Positions 51,708 to 59,750 of a stretch of 62,217 nt of DNA are shown one piece after another. Both the position numbers and the translations under genes were made by a program. Location: positions 1 to 62,217 of the forward strand of contig DAUY01000004.1 of assembly GCA_002505345.1 (NCBI GenBank), read 5' to 3'. The notes under the pieces are model-generated. The model saw only the letters and a list, made by a program, of their open reading frames with translations, was not told the DNA's origin and made no database searches. The stretch's first letter is position 1, and every line of letters starts with the position of its first letter. This stretch comes from Methanomassiliicoccaceae archaeon UBA370 (GTDB taxonomy: Archaea; Thermoplasmatota; Thermoplasmata; Methanomassiliicoccales; Methanomethylophilaceae).

Positions 51708-53891
51708 TCAGTGTATGAACAGCATCTCGCGGTACTTGGGAAGCGGCCACATCTGATCGTCTATTATCATCTCGAGGGCGTCCACATGCTGCCTGGTGCT
51801 TTCCATCAGCGGGACCACCTCGTCATGGAAGCCGATCGACCGCACGCGCTCCTCGACGACGCGTGCCAGCCTGTCGCAGAGGGCATCCATCTCCTTTGCC
51901 ATCCTGCGGGCTTCCGATATGTGGTACGAAATATCTCTGACCAATTCGACCTCGTTGGAGGCCAAGGACCTGAACTCGGCTGCCGGGAAGGACTCCTTTA
52001 TCTTGGAAACATTGTCCAGAAGCACGGACTGGTATCTGGTGGCCACCGGCAGTATGTGGTTCAGCGTCATGTCGCTGAGCACCCTCGACTCGATCTCGAT
52101 CTTCCTGCCGTACTGCTCCCACAGAACTTCGGCCCTGGACTCCTTCTCGGTCTCTGTCAGAACGCCCGTGTCGGCATAGAGCTCCTTCGCCCTGGGTGAG
52201 AAAAGCGCATCGTAGACCAGGGGCACCGACGTCTCGCAGTCCAGGCCCCTGCGGGCAGCCTCGGCCTTCCATTCCTCGGAGTAGCCGTTGCCCTCGAAGC
52301 ATATGTCGCGGCATCCTTTGTAGGTCATGCATATCTCGTCCAGGATCGCCCTCTCGGTCTGCGCCCCGTCGGCTATCCTTGCATCGACCCTCATCTTGAA
52401 CTCCTTCAGCTGTTCGGCGACGATGGTGTTTATCATGGTGATCGCCGAAGAGCAGTTGGCGGAGGAGCCGACGGCCCTGAACTCGAACCTGTTCCCGGTG
52501 AACGCGAAGGGGGACGTCCTGTTCCTGTCCGTGTTGTCGACCAGTATCTCGGGTATGTGCGGGATCCCCAGACTGTAACCGGACCTCTTCCCTATCTTCA
52601 CCATGTTCTTGGATTCGAGGAGCTGTTCGAATGCCGAGGTTATCTGCGAGCCGAGGAAAACCGACATGATCGCCGGCGGAGCCTCGTCCGCTCCCAGCCT
52701 GTGGGAGTTCGAAGCCGTCATGATCGCGGCCTTGAGGAGACTGTTGTTCTTGTAGACCGCCATCAGCACGTTGACGGTCAGGGCCAGGAACCTGAGGTTC
52801 TCCGCGTCCGTCTTCCCGGGAGCCATGAGGGGGATCCCGTCCCCGGTGCCCAGGGACCAGTTGCAGTGCTTTCCGGAGCCGTTCACCCCTTTGTAGGGCT
52901 TCTCGTGGAGGAGCGCCCTGAAACCGTGGCGCTTGGCCGTTGGCTTCATCACCGACATAAGCATGAGGTTGTGGTCGATGGCCAGGTTCGCCTCCTCATA
53001 GACGGGGGCGACCTCGAACTGGTTGGGGGCGACCTCGTTGTGCCTGGTTTTTACCGGGATCCCCAGCTTGTAGCATTCGATCTCCAGGTCCTTAAGGAAC
53101 TCCAGGACCCTCTGGGGTATCGATCCGAAATAATGGTCGTCCAGCTGCTGGCTTTTGGCGCTTTCGTGTCCCACGAGCGTTCGTCCGGTCAGCATCAGGT
53201 CCGGGCGCTGGGAGAACAGGGCGGAGTCCACCAGGAAGAACTCCTGCTCCCATCCCAGGTAAGATTCTACGTTGGCTCCGCGCATCCCGAAGTATTCCAG
53301 CAGCTCGGATGCCGCCTTGGACACCGCGGCCTTGGACCTGAGCAGGGGAGTCTTGTAGTCCAGGGCCTCCCCGGTATATGATATGAAAACAGTAGGCACG
53401 CAGAGCACGTCACCGATTATGAACGCCGGCGACGAGGGGTCCCATGCCGTGTACCCGCGGGCCTCGAAAGTGTTGCGAAGTCCTCCGTTGGGGAACGAGG
53501 AGGCATCGGGCTCCTGCTGGCAGAGGAGCGCGCCCGAGAAAGTTTCCAATGATTCTCCCCGGCCGTAGGGGGTTGCGAAGGAGTCGTGCTTCTCCGCCGT
53601 GCCGCCTGTAAGGGGTTGGAACCAGTGGGTGTAATGGGTCGCCCCCATGTCCATGGCCCAGCGCTTCATGCCCTCGGCGACGTGCTCGGACACGGATATG
53701 TCGAGGGTCTTGCCGCTTTCGATCGACTCGTATATGGACCTTCTGGTCTCCTGGGAGAGGTACCTCCTCATGTTCTTTCTGTTGAACACGTTGCACCCGT
53801 AATAATCGGAAACGTTGGCACCGGGCGGGACCGCTTTGACCGGTTCTCTTCCGAACGCTTTCTCCACAGCTGCAAACCTGCTGTTGTCCAT
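51708..53891 (-). CDS. glnN: Glutamine synthetase type III
   Basis: Assimilates ammonia into glutamine. The 727 aa are typical of GSIII (about 700-730 aa, hexameric double-ring), not of the archaeal GSI. Visible are GANVSDYYGCNVF, LGWEQEFFLVD, the KTRHNEVAPNQFEVAP block, NGSGKHCNWS and DNTDRNRTSPFAFTGNRFEFR. GSIII is found mainly in Bacteroidetes and cyanobacteria, so transfer is likely. The ATG at 53891 lies about 27 bases from a TATA element with no ribosome site, so the mRNA may be leaderless. A TTG at 53906 is in frame. Confidence 0.95.
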   Translation of the reverse strand: MDNSRFAAVEKAFGREPVKAVPPGANVSDYYGCNVFNRKNMRRYLSQETRRSIYESIESGKTLDISVSEHVAEGMKRWAMDMGATHYTHWFQPLTGGTAEKHDSFATPYGRGESLETFSGALLCQQEPDASSFPNGGLRNTFEARGYTAWDPSSPAFIIGDVLCVPTVFISYTGEALDYKTPLLRSKAAVSKAASELLEYFGMRGANVESYLGWEQEFFLVDSALFSQRPDLMLTGRTLVGHESAKSQQLDDHYFGSIPQRVLEFLKDLEIECYKLGIPVKTRHNEVAPNQFEVAPVYEEANLAIDHNLMLMSVMKPTAKRHGFRALLHEKPYKGVNGSGKHCNWSLGTGDGIPLMAPGKTDAENLRFLALTVNVLMAVYKNNSLLKAAIMTASNSHRLGADEAPPAIMSVFLGSQITSAFEQLLESKNMVKIGKRSGYSLGIPHIPEILVDNTDRNRTSPFAFTGNRFEFRAVGSSANCSSAITMINTIVAEQLKEFKMRVDARIADGAQTERAILDEICMTYKGCRDICFEGNGYSEEWKAEAARRGLDCETSVPLVYDALFSPRAKELYADTGVLTETEKESRAEVLWEQYGRKIEIESRVLSDMTLNHILPVATRYQSVLLDNVSKIKESFPAAEFRSLASNEVELVRDISYHISEARRMAKEMDALCDRLARVVEERVRSIGFHDEVVPLMESTRQHVDALEMIIDDQMWPLPKYREMLFIH

Positions 53892-53913
53892 GTTCGGGGT
53901 GAGCAATTTATTT

Positions 53914-53923
53914 CATTTAAATC
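53914..53923 (-). promoter_or_regulatory. TATA box of glnN
   Basis: GATTTAAATG on the minus strand, centred about 27 bases before the glnN ATG, which predicts initiation at the start codon (leaderless mRNA). Confidence 0.5.
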
Positions 53924-53964
53924 TTTCCGAACCCTCATGACAAATGTATCCATTATCAAAATTG

Positions 53965-53984
53965 AATTAGATATTTGTCTAATT
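53965..53984. promoter_or_regulatory. Inverted repeat upstream of glnN
   Basis: AATTAGA-N6-TCTAATT has perfect 7-bp arms. It lies about 45 bases upstream of the glnN TATA box in a very AT-rich, otherwise empty spacer, so it may be an activator or repressor site for nitrogen control. It does not match the GGAA-N6-TTCC pattern of NrpR. Confidence 0.4.
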
Positions 53985-54145
53985 TTACTTCATATTTGTA
54001 TTACTAAATCTAAATAAAGAAGTGGGTCTGCGACAAAGTTTACATGCTCTCGGCAGTGTGGCGACGTATGCATCGAGAATCCGGGCCAAACGATCAAGAA
54101 TAGTATTTTACCCTGAATGTATGATATAATCCCCAGGAGAAGATA

Positions 54146-55072
54146 ATGGCCCTTTCACTTTTCAAAGATGCGGACGCCCTTTACGAACAAGCCATAGACC
54201 TAATCAAACAGGGAGAGTTTGAAAAGGCCCGTGGCAGACTGATGAAGTCAATAGAAAAGGACGGGGGACCTGACGACATATCGGCGGTGCTGGTGTGTAT
54301 GATAGATATGCGCGGAAGGCTCGGAGACGTCTCGGCATACGGGAACCTCCTGAACGCTCTGAAGGCCACCAAAGCAAAGGAGTTCACGTTCGGCCTCACC
54401 ACCGTAAGCGTCCCGACGATGATACTGCAGTGCGAACTGGCGATAGAGGAGATACATGCCCTGAACATGAACGGCAGTTCGGCCGTAACTCTCGAAAAGG
54501 GCAACAGGCTCCTGAAACTGGCCCAGAGATACCAGTCCGAAGTGGGGAACGAGACCCTCAAGATGAACGAGATCTTCCTCAACGACACGACGAGGACGGG
54601 CATCAGGGAGGGAATGGTCTTGCTGGCAATGGGGTACGAGTCTCTGGCCTCCGGTACGGTCTGGAACGACCCGAAGAAGGCCGCGGAGTACCAGCAGATA
54701 GCCTACGGCTACAGGAAGCAGGTCGGGGACACGGGAGAATCAAACCTTAAACTGATCAATGATTACTCCAAGACGTGCAAATGCTGGTTCTGCGGAAGGA
54801 CCGCTTCCGGCCTGGGAATACACTTCTTCCCTATGTCCAGCGAAATATCTCCCATGCTTCTGAAGTCAGGCGAGGGGGAGCCTATCAAGTCCGATAGCGA
54901 CGATCACAATTCGATATACGCATGCAGGGCATGCTACAGAGGAATATCCATTAGGGCTGACGAGATCGCCAAGGTGTATTACAACCAGGCGATGGGAGAG
55001 ATGAGGGCGATGGAAGCGAGGCTTAACGCGGAGATCGCCGCGCTGTGGTCGGCAGTCAGATCAATAAGGTGA
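54146..55072 (+). CDS. TPR-like protein with C-terminal zinc site (operon gene 1)
   Basis: 308-aa soluble protein. Residues 5-200 are helical repeats that resemble tetratricopeptide units (ADALYEQAIDLIKQGEFEKA is a clear TPR helix pair). The C-terminus has a zinc site from CKCWFC (Cys211, 213, 216) and CRAC (Cys260, 263). No known enzyme motif. CAGGAGAAG precedes the ATG, and TATA-like sequences lie near 54101 and 54122. First gene of five on this strand with gaps of 20 bases or less. Likely an adaptor that binds peptides of the other subunits. Confidence 0.8.
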   Translation: MALSLFKDADALYEQAIDLIKQGEFEKARGRLMKSIEKDGGPDDISAVLVCMIDMRGRLGDVSAYGNLLNALKATKAKEFTFGLTTVSVPTMILQCELAIEEIHALNMNGSSAVTLEKGNRLLKLAQRYQSEVGNETLKMNEIFLNDTTRTGIREGMVLLAMGYESLASGTVWNDPKKAAEYQQIAYGYRKQVGDTGESNLKLINDYSKTCKCWFCGRTASGLGIHFFPMSSEISPMLLKSGEGEPIKSDSDDHNSIYACRACYRGISIRADEIAKVYYNQAMGEMRAMEARLNAEIAALWSAVRSIR

Positions 55073-55091
55073 TTATTTGGAAGATATGGTA

Positions 55092-56615
55092 ATGCTCAGG
55101 TGCAAATACTGCGGTGCGCCGTTCGAAGCCAAGGACGTTGAGGCCAACACGCCGTACATAACGTGCCGCAGCTGCGGGACGACCCAGCAGCGCATTGATG
55201 CCAAGGCGTACCTGGACCAGGTGATGGACCAGGTCAGGTCCTGGGTCAGCAGCGCGATGCCGGGCGGATTCTCAATGTCCCAGGCCGAGAACGTCGACTC
55301 GATAGCCAGGCACAACATCTACGTGACCAACGTCAGACCGAGGATCTCGGCAGAGATCTCCGAGTACAAATTCGCGGCGAACACTCTGATGACGAATCCG
55401 CTGTTCGTGATGCCCTTCACCACAGACAACGCCGCCAAGCCTGTGCACACGTCCGCATCCGCATTCGAGTTCGACGCCAAGATCAAAGGGCTTTCGCCCC
55501 TCGCCGTAGACAGCAACGACCGGAAAGAACTCAACACGGCAGAGGACCTTGTGAAAGCATATGCCCTCATGATCAACAACGTGAAGCTCCTTCAGGAAGA
55601 CAAGCCCGGAAGATACGTGCTCATGAGCAACAACTTTTCGCAGGCATCGGAAATGCTTTCAAAATCGAACGAGTATGCTCCCATGTCCAAGCGCTTTTTG
55701 GCGCTGGCACATGCATGTAACGGATGCGAGAAGCTCCTCAACGGAGATCCTATGGGCAGCATGGGGCATCTTGAGAAGGGCGTCAGCGAGCTCAGGGATT
55801 TGAAGGACAACCTTTTCTCTTTCCCCTCCTTGGCTATAATGTACCAGGGCGTCGAACGCGAACTTTCGCAGGTCAGCGCTGTTGCGGACCTGGTGAGGAG
55901 CTCGTCTTCCACCGGCGGCGATCCCGTAAAGACACTGGGGGCACTCGCTAAGATATCCAACATACAGTATCCCAACGTCAGCAACTGGACCATCCTCAGG
56001 ACGAAGGACAGGAACAGCGAACTGTTCCAACATCTGTCCCAGGCCCTGGGAGCCAGAAGCGGCTCGGGAACGATGCTCATAGCTTCCGGAGACGGGGACT
56101 ACCTGTTCCCGTTCTGGGACGTGGACCTCAGGTACAGCTTCGTCACGGGCGCACTGTGGTCCAAGAAGAGCGTCGAAGTGACGGAGGACATCCTTATCCC
56201 GGGGGATTTCCCGATCGACTCGGCGTGCCTCACAAATCCCGCATCCGGGGTCACGGACATTTTCGCCCTGCGGCCGGAGACCAGCATCCTGGCCGGACTC
56301 CGGGGATCGGAGACCAGCATCAGCGGCGGCGAGGGCATAGGGGCCCTTTCCGAGACCGCCAGGCCGGGCAACCCGGGAGCAAGGAAGATAATAGTCCCGC
56401 TCAGCACCAAGAAGGAGGCAGAGCACCTCACCGAGAACTATCTCGTTCAGCGCACGCAGAGCAACAGCAAACTGAGGCTCAGCAAGCCGTACGTGAAGAA
56501 CCTGATATACATCCCGTGCAAGGTGTCCGGCAGTTCCATCATCATCAACGGATTCGGGAAACTGCTGCCCGAGAGGATAAAGAGGACCGACATCAATCAG
56601 CTGATAGTACTATAA
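55092..56615 (+). CDS. Zinc-ribbon protein of unknown function (operon gene 2)
   Basis: About 507 aa. The N-terminus is a zinc ribbon (LRCKYCGAPF ... TCRSCGTTQQ), followed by a long region that I cannot assign, with helical parts (about 130-270) and beta-rich parts (320-507). No membrane segment is visible. The ribbon resembles those in YdjG-type proteins that accompany SPFH genes in Bacillus, but I cannot confirm homology. ATG 55092 starts the ribbon; TTG 55077 and ATG 55086 are in-frame alternatives. Follows gene 1 by about 20 bases. Confidence 0.78.
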   Translation: MLRCKYCGAPFEAKDVEANTPYITCRSCGTTQQRIDAKAYLDQVMDQVRSWVSSAMPGGFSMSQAENVDSIARHNIYVTNVRPRISAEISEYKFAANTLMTNPLFVMPFTTDNAAKPVHTSASAFEFDAKIKGLSPLAVDSNDRKELNTAEDLVKAYALMINNVKLLQEDKPGRYVLMSNNFSQASEMLSKSNEYAPMSKRFLALAHACNGCEKLLNGDPMGSMGHLEKGVSELRDLKDNLFSFPSLAIMYQGVERELSQVSAVADLVRSSSSTGGDPVKTLGALAKISNIQYPNVSNWTILRTKDRNSELFQHLSQALGARSGSGTMLIASGDGDYLFPFWDVDLRYSFVTGALWSKKSVEVTEDILIPGDFPIDSACLTNPASGVTDIFALRPETSILAGLRGSETSISGGEGIGALSETARPGNPGARKIIVPLSTKKEAEHLTENYLVQRTQSNSKLRLSKPYVKNLIYIPCKVSGSSIIINGFGKLLPERIKRTDINQLIVL

Positions 56616-56632
56616 CAAAGGAGATAGCGGAA

Positions 56633-57004
56633 ATGACAAACAAGGACAAGCTGGCCAACAGGACCCTGTCCGCGGTGATCGGCTCAATGTTCCTGATCGC
56701 GGTGGTCATCGGCCTGGTGGCCTACAGCGTAATGGACGAGGGGATCGACATAATCCTCTGGGTCGTACTAATTGTAATGGGAATAACACTTGCCGTCCTG
56801 TCCCCGATGCAGCGGGGCGGAACGACCAACTTCGGTCCGAGCAACGGCGACTACAACCTTGTGATGGGAGTCCTGATGCTCGTAGTCGGCCTCGCCGGAT
56901 ATATGTGGTTCCACACGGACCTCGGTTGGCTGGCCCCTGTGGCCCTGATACTGCTGGCGGCGGCCGCGATCGGAATAGTGATGACAGTAAAGAACAGGAA
57001 GTGA
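56633..57004 (+). CDS. Integral membrane protein, 123 aa (operon gene 3)
   Basis: Four hydrophobic segments (about 13-31, 36-55, 75-93, 97-116) with a short basic tail (VKNRK). AAAGGAGAT precedes the ATG at 56633, so the longer frame upstream, which lies in gene 2, is not used. Probably the membrane anchor of the system encoded here. No family recognised. Confidence 0.78.
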   Translation: MTNKDKLANRTLSAVIGSMFLIAVVIGLVAYSVMDEGIDIILWVVLIVMGITLAVLSPMQRGGTTNFGPSNGDYNLVMGVLMLVVGLAGYMWFHTDLGWLAPVALILLAAAAIGIVMTVKNRK

Positions 57005-57010
57005 TTGAAC

Positions 57011-57550
57011 ATGCCTTTAGAAGAAGTTGGAGTCCACATGAGGGGAAACACCTCTCTGGTGGAGCGCATCGGGCTTTACATACCCGTATACAGGGGATAC
57101 AAAGAGAAGAACCTCCGCAGAGACGAGGACAGGGCCATCAGGCAGGAGGTCGCCCGTACGCTGGAAGGCGCGAAGAACGACCTGGCCACGGTCCAGAGGG
57201 CCGCGATAAAGGACCTGGACCTGATGAGGGACGCTGAGAGGATAAGGACGAAAGTGGACAAGTACCACATATCCGTGCAGAAGGCCGTGAACGGCTACAG
57301 CGGATGGCACGCCTCGGTCAAGATACTGGAGGACGAGCTTGACATGCTCGTATCCTGGGACGCCAAACTGGTGGACGGTACCGTGCTCCTCAGGAAAGAA
57401 GTCGCGGACCTTGTTGCCAAGATCGATGCGGGAGAGTACGCCATCAAGGCCCCCCTCAGGGATATAGAGAAGACCGTCGACAGGATGGTCGAGGACTACA
57501 ACCAAAGGGAGACCGTGATGAGGGGATTCATGGAAGGAGTCAAGGAGTGA
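57011..57550 (+). CDS. Coiled-coil protein (operon gene 4)
   Basis: 179 aa, almost entirely charged and helical after residue 25: RDEDRAIRQEVARTLEGAKN and later heptad-like stretches predict a long coiled coil or helical hairpin, reminiscent of PspA/ESCRT-III-like organisation, though no signature is certain. An opening segment NTSLVERIGLYIPVYRGYKE may be amphipathic. The gene sits between membrane and SPFH genes, so it may assemble on the membrane. The ATG at 57011 is used (TTG 57005 also in frame). Confidence 0.78.
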   Translation: MPLEEVGVHMRGNTSLVERIGLYIPVYRGYKEKNLRRDEDRAIRQEVARTLEGAKNDLATVQRAAIKDLDLMRDAERIRTKVDKYHISVQKAVNGYSGWHASVKILEDELDMLVSWDAKLVDGTVLLRKEVADLVAKIDAGEYAIKAPLRDIEKTVDRMVEDYNQRETVMRGFMEGVKE

Positions 57551-57555
57551 AATAA

Positions 57556-58671
57556 ATGGCAGAAAAGAAGACCAACGTGGTAAACTGGGAGAGCCAGGGT
57601 CCCGACGATATAATCTACACATATGAGTACAACGACCTGAGGACCCTCACTTCGGTCACCGTCCCCGAGCATGCGGTCGCGCTCTTCATAAGGGACGGAC
57701 AGCTCACCGGCGTACTGGAGCCGGGGAGGCACTCCGTCATGTCATCGAACATCCCGTGGCTCACCAAACTATACCAGATCGCCCTGGGATACAAGGAGAC
57801 GCCGTTCAAGGTCCAGATAATCTATGTTTCTCTGAAGATGTTCAACGGGAAGTGGGGGATCAGGGGGATGATAAAGGCGGCGCACGAGTACGACGTGCCC
57901 ATCACCCTCATGGCGAACGGGGACTACCAGTTCCGCGTCAAGAAAGAGGACATCGCCGTGTTCTTCACGCAGATAGTGGGAGGCATGAGCGCCTACAGCA
58001 CCGGCGACGTCAACGCCTTCATGAAGAGCTTCATCAACGAGCAGATAACCCAGCAGCTCACCGAGCAGTACTACATGGACGTGTACACGAACCTCGAGAG
58101 GGCGTCCACCTCCACCAAGGTGCTGATCGAGCCTTACTTCACGCAGAGGGGCATAGAGCTGCTCGCACTGAAGATATCGGAGCTCAGGACGACCGACGAG
58201 GACATGGAGAAGGTGTTCCAGTACCTGCAGTTCAGCTCCAAGAACGGTGAGGCCTTCAAGAAGTACGCGGTCATGGACCGCATGGCCGACGCCATTGGCA
58301 ATTCCGAGGGAGGTGCGGCCGTGGGCACGGGAATGCTCCTGTTCCCCCAGATGTATCAGCAGCTCCAGCAGCAGCAGGCTCCCCAGCAGCCGTCCGGGCA
58401 GGTCCCCAAGGTCCTTTGCCCGTACTGCGGCACGCCTAACGAGTATCCCTACAAATACTGCGGGAACTGCGGAAAGCCGTCCCCCCAGCAGCAGGCCAGG
58501 GACGATATCGGGAGCCCGACCGCAGTACAGCAGCAGGCCGCCTATTCCGCCGCCCCGACATCGGCGGGAGGGCAGAAGAAGTTCAGCGTCTGTCCGTACT
58601 GCGGAGAGGATCTGAAGGGACTTGCCAAAACCCCGAAGTTCTGTCCGTTCTGCTCCGAGCAACTGAACTGA
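57556..58671 (+). CDS. SPFH-domain protein with two C-terminal zinc ribbons (operon gene 5)
   Basis: 371 aa. Residues about 30-240 are an SPFH/band-7 domain of the YdjI/virion-core type (VPEHAVALFIRDGQLTGVLE, KEDIAVFFTQIVGG, YFTQRGIELLALKISE). A Gln-rich linker (QQLQQQQAPQQPSGQ) joins two zinc ribbons: CPYCGTPNEYPYKYCGNCGK and CPYCGEDLK...FCPFCSEQ. No membrane segment, so membrane association would be peripheral or via gene 3. SPFH proteins oligomerise as rings on membranes. Five bases after gene 4; followed by a strong terminator. Confidence 0.88.
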   Translation: MAEKKTNVVNWESQGPDDIIYTYEYNDLRTLTSVTVPEHAVALFIRDGQLTGVLEPGRHSVMSSNIPWLTKLYQIALGYKETPFKVQIIYVSLKMFNGKWGIRGMIKAAHEYDVPITLMANGDYQFRVKKEDIAVFFTQIVGGMSAYSTGDVNAFMKSFINEQITQQLTEQYYMDVYTNLERASTSTKVLIEPYFTQRGIELLALKISELRTTDEDMEKVFQYLQFSSKNGEAFKKYAVMDRMADAIGNSEGGAAVGTGMLLFPQMYQQLQQQQAPQQPSGQVPKVLCPYCGTPNEYPYKYCGNCGKPSPQQQARDDIGSPTAVQQQAAYSAAPTSAGGQKKFSVCPYCGEDLKGLAKTPKFCPFCSEQLN

Positions 58672-58680
58672 AACTGATTA

Positions 58681-58707
58681 GCCGGCCCGGCCGGCATCCT
58701 TCTTTTT
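58681..58707 (+). terminator. Intrinsic terminator of the SPFH operon
   Basis: GCCGGC-CCG-GCCGGC stem (6 bp, perfect, loop 3), followed after six bases by a T-tract (TTCTTTTTT). It lies ten bases after the SPFH stop codon, so it should end the five-gene transcript. Confidence 0.7.
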
Positions 58708-58773
58708 TCATCCGAGTGCGGACCTCCCCCCGTGTGTGAGATTTTTAATTGCAAGAATATTTTTTGATGATTC

Positions 58774-58834
58774 AATAATATTATTTACGAAATTCGTAGT
58801 TTTTATTCGTTTATTGACGTAAATCGTTAAACGA
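58774..58834. promoter_or_regulatory. Cluster of three inverted repeats in an AT-rich promoter region
   Basis: AATAATATTATT (58774-58785) and TACGAAATTCGTA (58786-58798) are perfect palindromes placed edge to edge, and TCGTTTA/TAAACGA (58807-58813 with 58828-58834) forms a third repeat. A TATA box (ATATAAATA, 58838-58846) follows at once. The stretch is far more AT-rich than the genome around it, as expected for a regulatory region. No gene occupies it. Confidence 0.5.
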
Positions 58835-58876
58835 CTGATATAAATAGTAGTAATCAGTTGTATATGTCGGAGGTAA

Positions 58877-58987
58877 GTGGCTATCGGCAAACGAAATAAC
58901 ACAAAGATCTGCGGCGAAGATTGTTCAGTATGGTACTGCGGTAACAAAGAGCAGAAGACTGGCCTGATGGCGCTTTACTCTGATTGA
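58877..58987 (+). CDS. Possible cysteine-rich small protein, 36 aa
   Basis: GTG start just after GGAGGT (58869-58874), although the spacing is only two bases, and a TATA box about 35 bases upstream. The product begins MAIGKRNNTKICGEDC and has three cysteines (CGEDC and WYCGN). The frame ends TGA at 58987. Its function is unknown; the Cys pattern could bind a metal. It is too short for coding statistics to help. An overlapping eleven-codon frame from ATG 58864 is an alternative leaderless reading. Confidence 0.4.
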   Translation: MAIGKRNNTKICGEDCSVWYCGNKEQKTGLMALYSD

Positions 58988-59128
58988 CCCTCGCCGGAAC
59001 AGTCTGCAAGACCCGACTGATGACCGCAACAATCCCGGCTCCGCCGGGCCCTTACCCCTCTCGGGGGCTTTTGGATTTTTCCGATAATCGGCTTTTTATA
59101 CTGAACTACCGGTTCTCATTACGCTCAC
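58988..59128. other. Spacer before apt with promoter
   Basis: Contains a TATA-like CTTTTTATAC (about 59091-59100), 30 bases before the apt ATG, and a GC-rich segment (GGCTCCGCCGGGCC...CTCGGGGGC) that could form a weak hairpin. No open frame of note. Confidence 0.4.
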
Positions 59129-59653
59129 ATGAAGACAGTCGAAGACTATATCCAGACCATACCGGACTTTCCGACCAAAGGAATAATGTTCAGGGACATA
59201 ACGACCGTCCTGCAGGACAGCGAAGGGTTCTCTCTTTCGGTCGACGGGATCGTCGACATGCTCGAAGGAGTGGACTTCGACCTTGTGGCGGGGTCCGAGT
59301 CGAGGGGCTTCATATTCGGGGCCCCGGTCGCGTACGCCCTCAAGAAGGGCTTCATCATAGTCAGAAAGAAGGGCAAGCTCCCGAGGGCCACCATATCCCA
59401 GGAGTATGACCTTGAGTACGGCACCGCTACATTGGAGATGCACAAGGACTGCATCAAACCGGGACAGAGAGTAGTGATCGTCGACGACCTGATAGCCACC
59501 GGCGGCACCACCGAGGCCATGGTCAAGATGATTGAGAAGCTGGGCGGGAAGGTCGTCAAGATATGCTTCGTCATCGAGCTCGCGGGCCTCGAAGGCAGGA
59601 AGAAGCTGGAGGGATACGACGTGGAGTCCCTCGTGGTGTACCCCGGCCACTGA
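59129..59653 (+). CDS. apt: Adenine phosphoribosyltransferase
   Basis: Salvages adenine with PRPP to AMP. The 174 aa have the family order: PDFPTKGIMFRDITTVL, GSESRGFIFGAPVAY, VRKKGKLP, and the PRPP loop VVIVDDLIATGGTTEAM (about residues 110-126). Full length. Convergent with mtbB, whose terminator lies between them. Confidence 0.95.
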   Translation: MKTVEDYIQTIPDFPTKGIMFRDITTVLQDSEGFSLSVDGIVDMLEGVDFDLVAGSESRGFIFGAPVAYALKKGFIIVRKKGKLPRATISQEYDLEYGTATLEMHKDCIKPGQRVVIVDDLIATGGTTEAMVKMIEKLGGKVVKICFVIELAGLEGRKKLEGYDVESLVVYPGH

Positions 59654-59715
59654 CCTTGCCCGCGTTCGGTCTCCCGGTCGCGGCTACGGTCTGTCCCTTG
59701 AGACGTTCCTTATTG

Positions 59716-59742
59716 AAAAATAAAAAAGCGGGCGATGCCCGC
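59716..59742 (-). terminator. Intrinsic terminator of mtbB
   Basis: On the minus strand GCGGGC-ATC-GCCCGC (6-bp stem, 3-base loop) is followed at once by TTTTTTATTTTT. It lies nine bases after the mtbB stop at 59751, the expected position for terminating the mttC-mtbC-mtbB transcript. Confidence 0.75.
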
Positions 59743-59750
59743 CAAATAGT

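Noticed and set aside
58681..58695. GC-rich palindrome after the SPFH gene as an operator
   Set aside because: Its position ten bases after a stop codon and the following T-tract fit a terminator better.
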